Positions 18,124 to 26,593 of a DNA stretch of 44,606 nucleotides are shown here, piece by piece. The translations under genes were made by a program, and so were the position numbers. The stretch covers positions 1 through 44,606 of the forward strand of contig NZ_RAWI01000029.1 of the NCBI RefSeq assembly GCF_003612125.1, written 5' to 3'. The number at the start of each line of letters is the position of its first letter. The first letter of the stretch is position 1. The notes under the pieces are model-generated. The model was not told where the DNA came from. It saw only the letters and a list, made by a program, of their open reading frames with translations, and searched no databases. This stretch comes from Corallococcus praedator (GTDB lineage: Bacteria; Myxococcota; Myxococcia; Myxococcales; Myxococcaceae).

Positions 18124-18999
18124 TCAGCGTCGCGCGTAGGAACCGGTGCGCAGCTCGTCGATGATGCCGGGGCCCTTGGGCGCCCAGCCCAGCAGCGTCT
18201 GCGCCTTCTGCGCGGAGAACTTCTGGTCCAGGGCCAGCGCGTCGGCGAAGGCGCCAAACTGCTTGCGCGCCTCCTCCAGGGGCCACGCGACCGTCTTGCC
18301 ACCCGCGCCAGCGCCCTCGCTCGCCGCGGCGGCGATCTCCTTCACCTTCAGGGGCGGGCCCTGCACGGCGACCAGCACGGTGCCAGCGGGGGCCTGCTCG
18401 ACGGCGCGCACATAGAGGTCCGCCAGGTCCTCCACGAACACCACCGGCCAGTGGTTCTCACCCGTGCCCATGAAGCGGGCGGCGCCGCCGTCCTTCACGG
18501 ACGCGCTGAGCATGGAGGGGATGCCGGCGCCGCGCCCGTAGACGATGCCCGGACGGATGACGATGCCGCGCACGCCCGCCGTGTTCAGCGTGCGCTGCTC
18601 CACGGCCGGGCGCCAGGCGACCAGCGCCGCCGCGCTCAGCGGGGTGTCCTCGTTCACGATGTCGCCGCGCGTGTCGCCGTGCACCCAGACGCCGCTGGTG
18701 TAGACGAAGGTCTTGTTCGTGCCCTTGAGCGCGTCCAGCACCGCCGCGACGGCGGGCGCGTCCACGGCCTCGCTGTTGGTCGTCGCCGTCCAGACAACCG
18801 CGTCCAGGTTCTTCACCAGGGCGGCCAGCCCCGCGGTGTCCGCGAGGTCGCCCGCCACGGCCTGGACGCCCCGGCCGGTGAGCTTGTTGCGCGCATCCTC
18901 GGAACGCGCGAGGCCCAGGACCTGGTGGCCCGCCTTCTTGAGCGCATCCACCACCGCCCCGCCGATGTAGCCCGTCGCGCCCGTGACAAGGATCTTCAT
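18124..18999 (-). CDS. NAD(P)-dependent epimerase/SDR-family protein
   Basis: The product is 291 aa from ATG 18999 (GAGG upstream). An ATG at 19032 overlaps the upstream stop (ATGA) and would add 11 residues, so coupling is possible. The N-terminus is an extended-SDR Rossmann motif (MKILVTGATGYIGGAVVDALKKAGH, GxxGxxG at 7-13), followed by VAGDLAD, VVWTATT and VYTSGVWVHGD. The Tyr/Lys catalytic pair of active epimerases is not clearly present, which suggests an atypical SDR (NmrA/YwnB-like or reductase). The reaction is unknown. It follows the DUF5519 lipoprotein gene by 29 bp. Confidence 0.78.
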   Translation of the reverse strand: MKILVTGATGYIGGAVVDALKKAGHQVLGLARSEDARNKLTGRGVQAVAGDLADTAGLAALVKNLDAVVWTATTNSEAVDAPAVAAVLDALKGTNKTFVYTSGVWVHGDTRGDIVNEDTPLSAAALVAWRPAVEQRTLNTAGVRGIVIRPGIVYGRGAGIPSMLSASVKDGGAARFMGTGENHWPVVFVEDLADLYVRAVEQAPAGTVLVAVQGPPLKVKEIAAAASEGAGAGGKTVAWPLEEARKQFGAFADALALDQKFSAQKAQTLLGWAPKGPGIIDELRTGSYARR

Positions 19000-19028
19000 G
19001 TTCCGCCTCTTCTCAAGTTCAGGTTGAG

Positions 19029-19649
19029 TCATTCGACAGTCACTCCCACCACCTGGCCGTCATGGGCCCAGGCGTAGGAGCGCAACAGCAGTTGCCACAC
19101 GACCTCAAGCTCGTCCGCGTCGCGAGGTCCGAAAAGCATCGGCGTTCCCGAGCGCGGATGCGGCATGCCCCAGCCCTGCTGGAACACCTGCCGCGCCAGC
19201 TCCGGCGGGAACTTCAGGTGCAGGCTGCCGTCCTCCGCCGGGTGGATGTGCGCGAACTCCGTCCCCACCTGGAACGCCGCCCGGGGGCCTCGCACGGACT
19301 CCGGCCGCAGCCAGAACGCACGCGCCCCCGGCACGGAGATGCCGCTGGGCGCCACCGTCACGTCCGGCAGCGCCGCCGCGCGGGTGAAGAGGCGCTCCTG
19401 GATGTCCGTGGGGGACTGCTGGCTCAACTGCCGGTGCGCCAGCGGCGTGCCCGGAGGCGCGTCGCTCGTCTCCGGACGTGGGCCCTTGCGCGCGGCCAGC
19501 CGGAAGGACGGCTCCGGCGCCGTGGACGTCAGCACCCGCGACACGCCCGCCGCCTCGGCGCGAGGCACTTCATTCGCTGGGGGGGTGCAGGCCGTCGCGG
19601 CCAGGAACAGCGCCACGTGCACCCGGAGGACCGGACCTCGGGAAACCAT
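19029..19649 (-). CDS. Lipoprotein with a DUF5519 (luciferase-like) domain
   Basis: The product is 206 aa. A hydrophobic leader (VALFLAATAC, candidate lipid-modified C21) is followed by a Pro/Ala-rich linker. Residues about 85-206 match the DUF5519 pattern: SGISVPGARAFWLRPESVRGPRAAFQVGTEFAHIHP-type text, then SLHLKFPPELARQVFQQGWGMPHP, then MLFGPRDADELEVVWQLL. The domain is related to fungal luciferase-like proteins of unknown reaction. The lipobox is weak at -3. The gene is divergent from the LysR regulator (75 bp between starts), so LysR control is plausible. Confidence 0.68.
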   Translation of the reverse strand: MVSRGPVLRVHVALFLAATACTPPANEVPRAEAAGVSRVLTSTAPEPSFRLAARKGPRPETSDAPPGTPLAHRQLSQQSPTDIQERLFTRAAALPDVTVAPSGISVPGARAFWLRPESVRGPRAAFQVGTEFAHIHPAEDGSLHLKFPPELARQVFQQGWGMPHPRSGTPMLFGPRDADELEVVWQLLLRSYAWAHDGQVVGVTVE

Positions 19650-19724
19650 GACTTCCCTATAGAGCGGGTTGACGACTGGACACTACGCGCAGGAGGGAAA
19701 AGGATTGTTTCCTGGAGGTGACCA

Positions 19725-20651
19725 ATGGAGCACGTCGCGCCCTATTTCACGTTCGCCGAGGTGGTGCGGACCGGCAGCTTCACGGTGGCGGCCAAATCGC
19801 TGGGGCTGTCGAAGGCGACCGTGAGCAAGCAGGTGATGCTGCTGGAGAGCACGCTGGGCGTCCGGCTCCTGCACCGCACCACGCGCAAGCTGTCGCCGAC
19901 GGCGGAGGGGCGGGCCCTGGCGGCGCGGTGCCAGCGGATGACGGACGAGTTGGAGGCGGCGAAGGCGGAGGTGCTGCTCTTGCGGAGCAAGCCGCGCGGA
20001 CGCCTGCGCGTGAGCCTGCCGATGACCTTCGGGCTCATGCAGGTGGTGCCCGCGATGCCGGAGTTCCTGGAGCGCTACCCGGAGATCGACCTGGACATCC
20101 AACTGGATGACCGCGTGGTGGACCTGGTGGAGCACGGCTTCGACGTCTGCATCCGCATCGCGACGCTGCCGGACTCCTCCCTCGTGGCGAGGAAGCTCGC
20201 GTCCAGCCGCCGCGTCATCTGCGCGACGCCCGCGTACCTGAACCGCCACGGTACGCCGCACCGGCCCGAGGACCTGAAGCAGCACCGGTGCGTGCAGTAC
20301 ACCTACCTGGCCTCCGGCACGGCCTGGAAGCTGCGCGGGCCCGGGGGCGAGGAGTCCCTGGTGGAGACGACCGGGCCCCTGCAGGCCAACAGCAGCCTGG
20401 CCCTCAAGATGGCCGTGCTGGGGCACACCGGCATCGGGCAGTTCCCGCTGTTCGCGGTGGCGGAGGAGCTGCGGGGCGGACAGCTGGTGGAGGTGCTGGA
20501 TGACTACGCGCTGCCCGACCTGTCCATCTGGGCCGTGCACGCGCCGGGGCGCACCATCACTCCGAAGATCCGCGCGTGGGTGGACTTCCTGGCCCGGCGC
20601 TTCGCGAGCGACACGGGCTGGAGTCACGCCGCAGGGGGGAAGCGCGGCTGA
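19725..20651 (+). CDS. LysR-family transcriptional regulator
   Basis: The product is 308 aa from ATG 19725 (CTGGAGG nine nt upstream). The N-terminal winged helix-turn-helix (about residues 8-65: FAEVVRTGSFTVAAKSLGLSKATVSKQV) and the effector-binding domain (about 92-300) follow the LysR pattern, in the subgroup with TRKLSPTAEGRAL and LVARKLASSRRVICATPAYL (CrgA/AaeR-like). It is divergent from the DUF5519-SDR genes, a common arrangement for LysR targets. It is also convergent, with 2 bp between stops, with the thioesterase of the asnB operon. The effector is unknown. Confidence 0.9.
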   Translation: MEHVAPYFTFAEVVRTGSFTVAAKSLGLSKATVSKQVMLLESTLGVRLLHRTTRKLSPTAEGRALAARCQRMTDELEAAKAEVLLLRSKPRGRLRVSLPMTFGLMQVVPAMPEFLERYPEIDLDIQLDDRVVDLVEHGFDVCIRIATLPDSSLVARKLASSRRVICATPAYLNRHGTPHRPEDLKQHRCVQYTYLASGTAWKLRGPGGEESLVETTGPLQANSSLALKMAVLGHTGIGQFPLFAVAEELRGGQLVEVLDDYALPDLSIWAVHAPGRTITPKIRAWVDFLARRFASDTGWSHAAGGKRG

Positions 20652-20653
20652 AA

Positions 20654-21115
20654 TCAGCCCGTGCGGGCCGCGCCATCCTGCCAGTCGACGCGCATGCGGA
20701 ACTTGCTCAGCTGCGCGGAGGCGATCTGCGTGCGCTGGCCGTCGTCCGCAATCTTCCAGGCCTGGCTCTGGGTGAAGATGAGGTTGCGGCCGCTGCGCAG
20801 CACGTGGGCCTCGAAGAGCACCTCCGCGCCCAGGGGGGTGGCCGACATCATCATGCTGTTGAAGCTGTTGGTGAGCGCGTACTCGTCGGGCCCCAGCATG
20901 GGCAGGGTGGCCAGCATGCTGACCACGTCCAGCATGGAGTAGATGACCCCGCCGTGCAGGGTGTGGCTCAGGTTGTCGATGGCCTCCGTCACGCGCAGGC
21001 GGCACTGGCAGAAGCCGGCGCGCTGCTCGATCAGGCGCAGGCCGCAATAGCGCTGGTACGCATGCTCCAGGAGCGCCTGCGAGTGCGCCCGGGCGTGTTC
21101 ACTCAGGTCCTTCAT
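20654..21115 (-). CDS. Hotdog-fold thioesterase (PaaI/4HBT-like)
   Basis: The product is 153 aa from ATG 21115 (GGGAG upstream); a GTG at 21130 overlaps the previous stop by 4 nt. The hotdog helix HGGVIYSMLDVVSMLATL and the following strand pattern (ALTNSFNSMMMSATPLGAEVLFEAHVLRSGRNLIF) identify a 4HBT/PaaI-like acyl-CoA thioesterase. The catalytic residue cannot be fixed from sequence alone. It is the last gene of the run asparagine synthase - monooxygenase - acyl-CoA dehydrogenase - thioesterase and could release a CoA-bound product. Confidence 0.75.
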   Translation of the reverse strand: MKDLSEHARAHSQALLEHAYQRYCGLRLIEQRAGFCQCRLRVTEAIDNLSHTLHGGVIYSMLDVVSMLATLPMLGPDEYALTNSFNSMMMSATPLGAEVLFEAHVLRSGRNLIFTQSQAWKIADDGQRTQIASAQLSKFRMRVDWQDGAARTG

Positions 21116-21126
21116 CGTGTCTCCCG

Positions 21127-22203
21127 TCACAAGGCCCGTCCGATGACTTCCAGCATGACTTCCCGCGCGCCCCCGCCAATGCCGAGCAGCCGCGCGTCGC
21201 GGTAGATGCGCTCCACCCGGGCCGGCTCGACGCAGCCGTGCGCCCCATGCAACTGGACCGCGTCGTGCGCGATGCGCTCCAGCACGTCCACCGCGGAGTT
21301 CTTGGCGATGGCGGCCTGCGCCGGGGACAGCTGTCCCTCCGCCTGCCAGCGCACCGCCTGCTCCACGTACACCCGCACCACGCTCAATTCAGAGTGCCGC
21401 TCCGCCAGGCGCTGGCGCAGGACGGACTTGTCCAGCAGCGCCTCGCCGCCCACCCGGCGCGTGCGGCAGTGCGCCACCGTGTCGCGCAGCGCCAGCTCCG
21501 CGGACGCCACCGCCATCACCGCCAGGTTCAGCCGCTCCTGCTGCAGGCACGTCTGGAGCAGGCGCCCCGCCTCGCGTCCGGCGATGAGGAGCCGCGCGGG
21601 CGCCGCCTCGAAGCGCAGCGAGGCGAGCGGCAGGCACCGCCAGCCCAGGCACGCCAGCCGCGTGCTGCTCACCCCGGGCGCCTTTGCCTCGACCAGGAAC
21701 AGCGCCAGGGCGCCCTCGTGGACCGCGCCCACCAGCAGCAGGTCCGCGCGGCCGCCGTTGCAGATGAAGCTCTTCTCCCCGGTGAGCCGGTATTCGCCCC
21801 CGCGCGACTCCGCCCGGCATTCAAAGGCGCGCAGGTCGGAGCCCGCCTGGGGTTCGGTCAGCGCCAGGACGATGCCCTGGTCGCCCTTGAGCACCGCCGG
21901 CACCACGCGGGCCGCCACCTGCGCGTCGCTGCCCTGCACCGCCTTGAGGCTGACGAAGTGCGACGCCAGCCCCATGGTGATGCCCTGGGCGCCGCCCAGG
22001 GTCAGCTCCTCCACCAGCACCGCCAGCGCCCGGGGGTCGTCGGGGAGCTGCTCCGGGGATTTCCCCAGGGCCAGCAGGCCCGCGCGGCCCGCCTGGCGGT
22101 AGAGCTCCAACGGGTACGCACCCTCGCGCTCCCAGGCGTCCACGTCGGGCCGCACATGGTCGTTGACGAAGGCGCGCACCTGCTCCCGGAAGGCTTGCGT
22201 CAT
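21127..22203 (-). CDS. Acyl-CoA dehydrogenase-family flavoprotein
   Basis: The product is 358 aa from ATG 22203; a GTG directly after the upstream stop (22218) is an alternative. The acyl-CoA dehydrogenase order is clear: helical N-terminus (FREQVRAFVNDHVRP), then the middle domain with VLALTEPQAGSDLRAFECRAE and YRLTGEKSFICNGG, then C-terminal helices with AVQLHGAHGCVEPARVERIYRDAR. The end reads LLGIGGGAREVM where many relatives have Y-x-GT. It oxidises an acyl-CoA or carrier-bound acyl group with FAD. Its place between a FAD monooxygenase and a thioesterase suggests tailoring of a specialised metabolite rather than beta-oxidation. Confidence 0.84.
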   Translation of the reverse strand: MTQAFREQVRAFVNDHVRPDVDAWEREGAYPLELYRQAGRAGLLALGKSPEQLPDDPRALAVLVEELTLGGAQGITMGLASHFVSLKAVQGSDAQVAARVVPAVLKGDQGIVLALTEPQAGSDLRAFECRAESRGGEYRLTGEKSFICNGGRADLLLVGAVHEGALALFLVEAKAPGVSSTRLACLGWRCLPLASLRFEAAPARLLIAGREAGRLLQTCLQQERLNLAVMAVASAELALRDTVAHCRTRRVGGEALLDKSVLRQRLAERHSELSVVRVYVEQAVRWQAEGQLSPAQAAIAKNSAVDVLERIAHDAVQLHGAHGCVEPARVERIYRDARLLGIGGGAREVMLEVIGRAL

Positions 22204-22218
22204 GGCGTCCGTGCCCAC

Positions 22219-23343
22219 CTAGAAGACCGTGGTCTGCGCGAGGTGCTGGAAGCGCTGGACGATGGGGGACAGCCGCGCCGGGGACACCTCGCCCTCCGGT
22301 TCGAAGTAGTAGAGCTGGGTGAAGTCGTTCATCACCTGGAGCATCTCCCGCGAGCGCCGCGCCGCGCGGATTTCATAGCGTTTGAGCGCCGTCTCCAGGT
22401 CCGCGTCGCAGTGGCCCACCAGCGCCTGGGCCAGCATGAAGCCGTTCTCCAGCCCCAGCGTCAGCCCGTAGCCCAGGGTGGGCAGCATCGCGTGGATGCT
22501 GTCGCCCAGCATCACCACGCGGCCCCGGAACCACTGGCCCTCGCCCGTCAGCGCCTTGAGCTTGTGGGTGAGGATGTCCTCCTCCGGCGTCCGCGCCATC
22601 ATCCGCAGCAGGTCCTCCGGCAGCGGCGCGAACAGCTCCAACAGGCCCTGCCTGTCCAGCAGGGGCTGGTTCTTGTGCTGGTAGGCGGCGAACCAGTAGC
22701 GCAGCGAGCTGGCCTTGCTGAGCGGATAGGTCACCACGCGCGAGTGGTGGGACGTGAAGATCTGACAGCGGTCGGAGTGCAAGAGGGGCGAGTCGAACGT
22801 CACCACGCCCCGGCTGGCCACGAGCCCCGTGTCATGCGGCTGGAGCCCCGGGTTGACGAACCCTCGCGTCGTGGAGGAGACGCCGTCCGCGCCCACGACC
22901 AGGTCGAAGTCGAAGCGGTGGCCGTTGGTGAAGGTGAGGCGCACCTGGTCGCCCAGGTTCTCCAGCTTCTCGCAACCCATGTCGTAGTGGATGTCGTCCT
23001 CCTCCAGGCTGTCCGCCAGCAGGCGGAACAGCTCCGTGCGAAGGAACATCATCGCGGGCGCGGGCAGGCCCAGCCCGTCCGGACGCACCGGCTGGCTGTG
23101 GATGAGCCGGCCGTGCTTGTCGTGCGTGTCCAGGAACTCGATGGGCTGGCCCCGGGAGAGGAACTTCCGGTCCTTGAGCACGAAGCGCAGCACCTGCATG
23201 GCCTGCGGCCACACGTAGATGCCCGTGCCCGAGTCCCGGGGTCCCTTGCCACGCTCGAAGACGACGCAGTCCACGCCCAGGCGCTTGAGCATGACGGCGC
23301 AGGCCAGGCCGTTGAGGCCCGCGCCGATGATGGCGACCCTCAT
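22219..23343 (-). CDS. FAD-dependent monooxygenase (PHBH-like)
   Basis: The product is 374 aa from ATG 23343 (GAGGAGG upstream), overlapping the asparagine synthase stop by 4 nt (ATGA). It has the dinucleotide-binding GAGLNGLACAVMLKRLG (7-12 GxGxxG), the DG motif VVGADGVSSTTR and the GD motif RGRVVMLGDSIHAMLPTLGYG. This is the class A flavin monooxygenase set that uses NAD(P)H and O2 to hydroxylate aromatic or activated substrates. Substrate is unknown. Tight coupling to the amidotransferase argues that they act on the same molecule. Confidence 0.87.
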   Translation of the reverse strand: MRVAIIGAGLNGLACAVMLKRLGVDCVVFERGKGPRDSGTGIYVWPQAMQVLRFVLKDRKFLSRGQPIEFLDTHDKHGRLIHSQPVRPDGLGLPAPAMMFLRTELFRLLADSLEEDDIHYDMGCEKLENLGDQVRLTFTNGHRFDFDLVVGADGVSSTTRGFVNPGLQPHDTGLVASRGVVTFDSPLLHSDRCQIFTSHHSRVVTYPLSKASSLRYWFAAYQHKNQPLLDRQGLLELFAPLPEDLLRMMARTPEEDILTHKLKALTGEGQWFRGRVVMLGDSIHAMLPTLGYGLTLGLENGFMLAQALVGHCDADLETALKRYEIRAARRSREMLQVMNDFTQLYYFEPEGEVSPARLSPIVQRFQHLAQTTVF

Positions 23344-25292
23344 GCCGCCTCCTCGCGGGCGCTCCACAGGGGCTGGGTGTTGGAGGAGCGCAGCGAGTAG
23401 CGGTTCTGCAACAGGCAGAGGCTGGTCAGCTCCATCAGCATCGGGTCCAACAGGCCCTGCTCATGGGCGCTCAACTGCGGCAGGCGGTTGAGCAGGTCGC
23501 GCACGCGGGCCGGGTCGAAGAAGGGCAGCGAGTCCAGCTCCGAGCCGTTCAGCACGTCGCGCACCAGCTGGTACAGCCGGCCCTTCTGCTGGAGCGTGGC
23601 CGGGGGCGCGCGGAAGTAGTGCTTCTTGCGCTTGTAGAGGGCGTCCGGCAGGTAGGACTTCATCGCCTCGCGGAACACGTACTTCTCCGTGGAGCCGCGC
23701 ACCTTCATCCAGACGGGCATCTGGCAGGCCAGCTCCACGACGTGGTGGTCCAACAGGGGGACGCGGCCCTCGATGCTGTTGGCCATCTCCATGCGGTCGC
23801 CCAGCGTGGTGAGCACGAAGTTGGGCAGGTAGGACTTGGCCCACAGGTACATGGACTTGTGGACCGGGTCGCGGCCCTCCAGGTTGCGGTGGTCCAGGCG
23901 GTCGTAGAACTGGCGGTAGGGGTCCGTGCCCTCGAAGCGGTCGCGGAAGTCCTTGCGGTACAGGGCCTCCAGGGCCTTGAACCAGCCGGCCTGGTTGTCC
24001 AGCCAGGACACGCCGTGGCTGAGCTGCTCCACCATCCAGTGGATGTCCTGGGGCATGTCCGGCCGCTGGTAGCCGTTCTCGCTCTCCTGGATGCGCTGGC
24101 GCAGCTGGGTGACCACCTTCGGGTCCTGGCGCTCCGGGTTGTACAGGAGCATGTCGCGGCGGAAGTGCGGGTAGCCGGCGAACACTTCGTCGGCGCCCTC
24201 GCCGGTGAGGACGACCTTCATCCCGGCGTCGCGCACCGTCCGGCTCAGGATGTACTTGGCAACGCCGTGCGCGTTGAAGAACGGCGTCTCGTTGTGCCAG
24301 AGCGCCTGCTCGAAGTGATCCGCCAGGTCGTCCTGGGACACGGCCACCGTGTGGAAGCGCGCCCCGTTGTGCTCCGCGGCCAGCCGGGCGAAGCGGTTCT
24401 CGTCGTAGTCATCCATGTCCGTGAAGGACAGGTTGAACGCGTCCAGCGGCTGCCCGGACAGCTGCGTCGCCACGCCCAGCATGGCGGAGGAATCAATGCC
24501 GCCGCTCAGGTAGACGCCCATGGGCACGTCGGCGCGCAGGCGCAGGCTCACGGACTTCTCCACCGCGGCGCGCACGGCTTCGATCATGCCCTGCTCGTCG
24601 GACGGATCCGGCGCGTCCTGGCGGGCGAACTCCATGTCCCAGTAGCGGCCGTGGTGCAGCCCGCCGCTGTCCGCCATCACCCAGCAGCCCGGCTGCACGC
24701 TGCGCACGCCCTTGAAGAGGGTGTGGTCGCGCAGATAGAAGGCGCGGCTCGCGTAGGCGTCCTCGTCCCACTCTGCGGGGACCCCGGCGGCCAGCAGGGC
24801 CTTGATCTCCGACGCGAAGTACCAGGCGCCCCGGTGCTGGGCGTAGAACATCGGCTTGATGCCCATGCGGTCGCGCACGGCCAGCATCAGGCGGCGCTGG
24901 CGGTCGAACAGCAGGATGGCGAACTCGCCGCGCAGCTGCTTGAGGCCCGCGAGGCCCGAGCGGCGGTACAGGTGCAGGGCGATCTCACTGTCGGAGTCCG
25001 TCTTGAACTCACACCCGAGCGCCTGGAGCTCCCGGCGGATCCGCTCGTGGTCGTAGAGCTCGCCGTTGACCACCAGGGCCAGGTCACCCTGGTCCGCGAC
25101 GATGGGCTGCTTGCCGTTGTCCAGACCGATGATGCTCAGGCGGACGTGCCCCAGCACCGCGCGGCCGGCCGGGTCATGCCACAGGCTGCGCTCGTCGGGT
25201 CCACGGTGGTGGATGGTGGTCAGCGCGGTGATGAGGGCCCGCTCGTCAAAGGACGAGGGAGTACGCTGGTAGACGCCAATGAATCCGCACAT
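23340..25292 (-). CDS. asnB: Glutamine-hydrolysing asparagine synthase-family amidotransferase
   Basis: The product is 650 aa. The N-terminal class II glutaminase domain begins MCGFIGVY with the nucleophile Cys2, R51 (RLSIIG), N76-E78 (VNGELYD) and S100-D101. The C-terminal synthetase domain has the ATP pyrophosphatase loop YLSGGIDSSA (263-269) and later TGEGADEVFAGYPHFRRD. The reaction is ATP-dependent transfer of glutamine-derived ammonia to a carboxylate. It could be the housekeeping asparagine synthase, but the co-transcribed monooxygenase, acyl-CoA dehydrogenase and thioesterase suggest an amide-forming enzyme of a small biosynthetic operon, as for AsnB-like proteins in antibiotic pathways. 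It leads the operon, with a GAAGGA site about 12 nt upstream. Confidence 0.86.
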   Translation of the reverse strand: MCGFIGVYQRTPSSFDERALITALTTIHHRGPDERSLWHDPAGRAVLGHVRLSIIGLDNGKQPIVADQGDLALVVNGELYDHERIRRELQALGCEFKTDSDSEIALHLYRRSGLAGLKQLRGEFAILLFDRQRRLMLAVRDRMGIKPMFYAQHRGAWYFASEIKALLAAGVPAEWDEDAYASRAFYLRDHTLFKGVRSVQPGCWVMADSGGLHHGRYWDMEFARQDAPDPSDEQGMIEAVRAAVEKSVSLRLRADVPMGVYLSGGIDSSAMLGVATQLSGQPLDAFNLSFTDMDDYDENRFARLAAEHNGARFHTVAVSQDDLADHFEQALWHNETPFFNAHGVAKYILSRTVRDAGMKVVLTGEGADEVFAGYPHFRRDMLLYNPERQDPKVVTQLRQRIQESENGYQRPDMPQDIHWMVEQLSHGVSWLDNQAGWFKALEALYRKDFRDRFEGTDPYRQFYDRLDHRNLEGRDPVHKSMYLWAKSYLPNFVLTTLGDRMEMANSIEGRVPLLDHHVVELACQMPVWMKVRGSTEKYVFREAMKSYLPDALYKRKKHYFRAPPATLQQKGRLYQLVRDVLNGSELDSLPFFDPARVRDLLNRLPQLSAHEQGLLDPMLMELTSLCLLQNRYSLRSSNTQPLWSAREEAA

Positions 25293-26064
25293 AGCAGGCT
25301 GCTTCCTTCGAGATAAAACGGGTCCGTCAGCGCCAGCGACGTGAGGGCCCCCAAGGCACCCACGACACGGCGAAGCACGTGGCGGTCCGTCCTGGAGACG
25401 CGTCCAGACCGGCCACGGTTTTCTGGCAATGGATTGGAGCCCGCTGGAAGGAAGAACGCGTGCGCTACCGAACGCCCCTCCAGAGGCGCCTCGTCAGGCG
25501 GTCGTCGAATGCATCCCCATACCGCTACAGTGTCTTCCCATCACTCCCCCTCTGAAACCACGACCCATGACGGGTCACGCCGGCGAACTGTTTCATCGCA
25601 ACCGGCGGCGCGGGACATAGCATCAGAATAGCCAGAGCGATAGCTGAAATCTCGTATCAAGCAACTTAATCCGGTTAATTCAATGTAACTGGACTTGTTC
25701 CCCGCTCCTCTGGCGGACGCCCTGGGAAGAGCAGATTACGCCTGCCTTTGGGGCTCCACCGACAGCAGAGTTCGCCTGCCTTCGATGACGAGGGACCGCT
25801 GTATGCATTTACGGCAATAGCTGCCTGCCCCGGGCAAGGATTGCCGGCAGAGTTCGCCTGTCTTTCAGTGGCCCCTGGCGGGGCCGAGCGCCGCCTTGGA
25901 GCAATGACAAACACCCGTCCTGAGCACGCCAATGACTGGCGATGTCGCGGGCGGCGGCTCCGCGAGAGACGCGGGGAGGCTGTCGACACGGAACCGTCAC
26001 CCCGGCCAGGCAGGGGCGCATTCGCCCAGGAAACGTGGCCGGAAGTGGCCTACATTCACCCCTC
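25293..26064. other. 772-bp non-coding region
   Basis: It separates the divergent asnB operon and the Mpo1-like gene. Open frames here are short and lack family resemblance. Around 25555-25690 the GC content drops clearly below the surroundings, with TTAA-rich sequence, which suits a promoter or a remnant of acquired DNA. Three 19-nt direct repeats lie at 25731-25865. I see no tRNA or known RNA motif. Confidence 0.6.
25731..25865 (-). repeat. Three interspersed 19-nt direct repeats
   Basis: Copies at 25731-25749, 25767-25785 and 25847-25865 share GCAGA-TT-CGCCTG(C/T)CTT(T/C), with two mismatches in the first copy. A weaker copy may lie at about 25813-25830. Spacings of 36 and 80 nt are not CRISPR-like. 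They may be regulator-binding sites or a decayed short repeat element. Confidence 0.4.
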
Positions 26065-26577
26065 ATGAGCTTCGCCGACAAGCTGCGCCCCTGGCTGCCC
26101 CTGCACGAGAACGGTGTCAGCCGCGCCGTGCACTTCGTGGGGGCCTACCTGTTCACCTTCTCCCTGCTCGTGCCCCTGTCCTGGGTGCACCTGCCGGTGC
26201 CCGGGCTGTCCCTCACGGCCGCGCACCTGCTGGTGCTCGCGGTGGTCCTCTACGCCGTGACGCTGGAGTGGACCGCGGGCCTGCTCATGGCCATCCCCCT
26301 GCTGCCCACGCTCGCGGCCGCCGAGGCGGTGTCGCGCCTTCCCACCGGGACCGCGGTGGGCGTGGCGGTGGGCGTGATGGTGGTGCGCTTCGCGCTGGTG
26401 GTGGGCGCGCACATCCTCTTCGAGAAGAAGACCCACGGGCTGTCCCTGGGCGGCCCGCTGCTCTTCTTCATCGAGCCCGTGTACCTCATCACCCTCGTGC
26501 TCTTCTCGATGGGCTTCAAGCGCGACCTGCGCGCCCGGGCGACCTCCGGAAGCGCCGGGGCCGCCGCCGCTCGCTGA
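26065..26577 (+). CDS. Mpo1-like (DUF962/YGL010w) membrane protein
   Basis: The product is 170 aa from ATG 26065. It has four or five hydrophobic helices. The Mpo1 signatures are present: WLPLHENGVSRAVHFVGAYLF near the N-terminus and GAHILFEKKTHGLSLGGPLLFFIEPVYL near the C-terminus, with conserved His in HENGVSRAVH and HILFEKKTH. Yeast Mpo1 is an Fe(II)-dependent dioxygenase acting on 2-hydroxy fatty acids; bacterial homologues are generally uncharacterised. It is convergent with the WD40 lipoprotein, 16 bp between stops. Confidence 0.8.
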   Translation: MSFADKLRPWLPLHENGVSRAVHFVGAYLFTFSLLVPLSWVHLPVPGLSLTAAHLLVLAVVLYAVTLEWTAGLLMAIPLLPTLAAAEAVSRLPTGTAVGVAVGVMVVRFALVVGAHILFEKKTHGLSLGGPLLFFIEPVYLITLVLFSMGFKRDLRARATSGSAGAAAAR

Positions 26578-26593
26578 GCATCCCCGCGCCGTC

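Noticed and set aside
21238-25316. Long plus-strand open frames opposite the asnB operon
   Set aside because: They show no domain pattern, while the minus strand holds four recognisable enzymes with coupled starts.
25731-25865. CRISPR array
   Set aside because: Repeats are only 19 nt, imperfect, and spacings of 36 and 80 nt are irregular; no cas genes are near.
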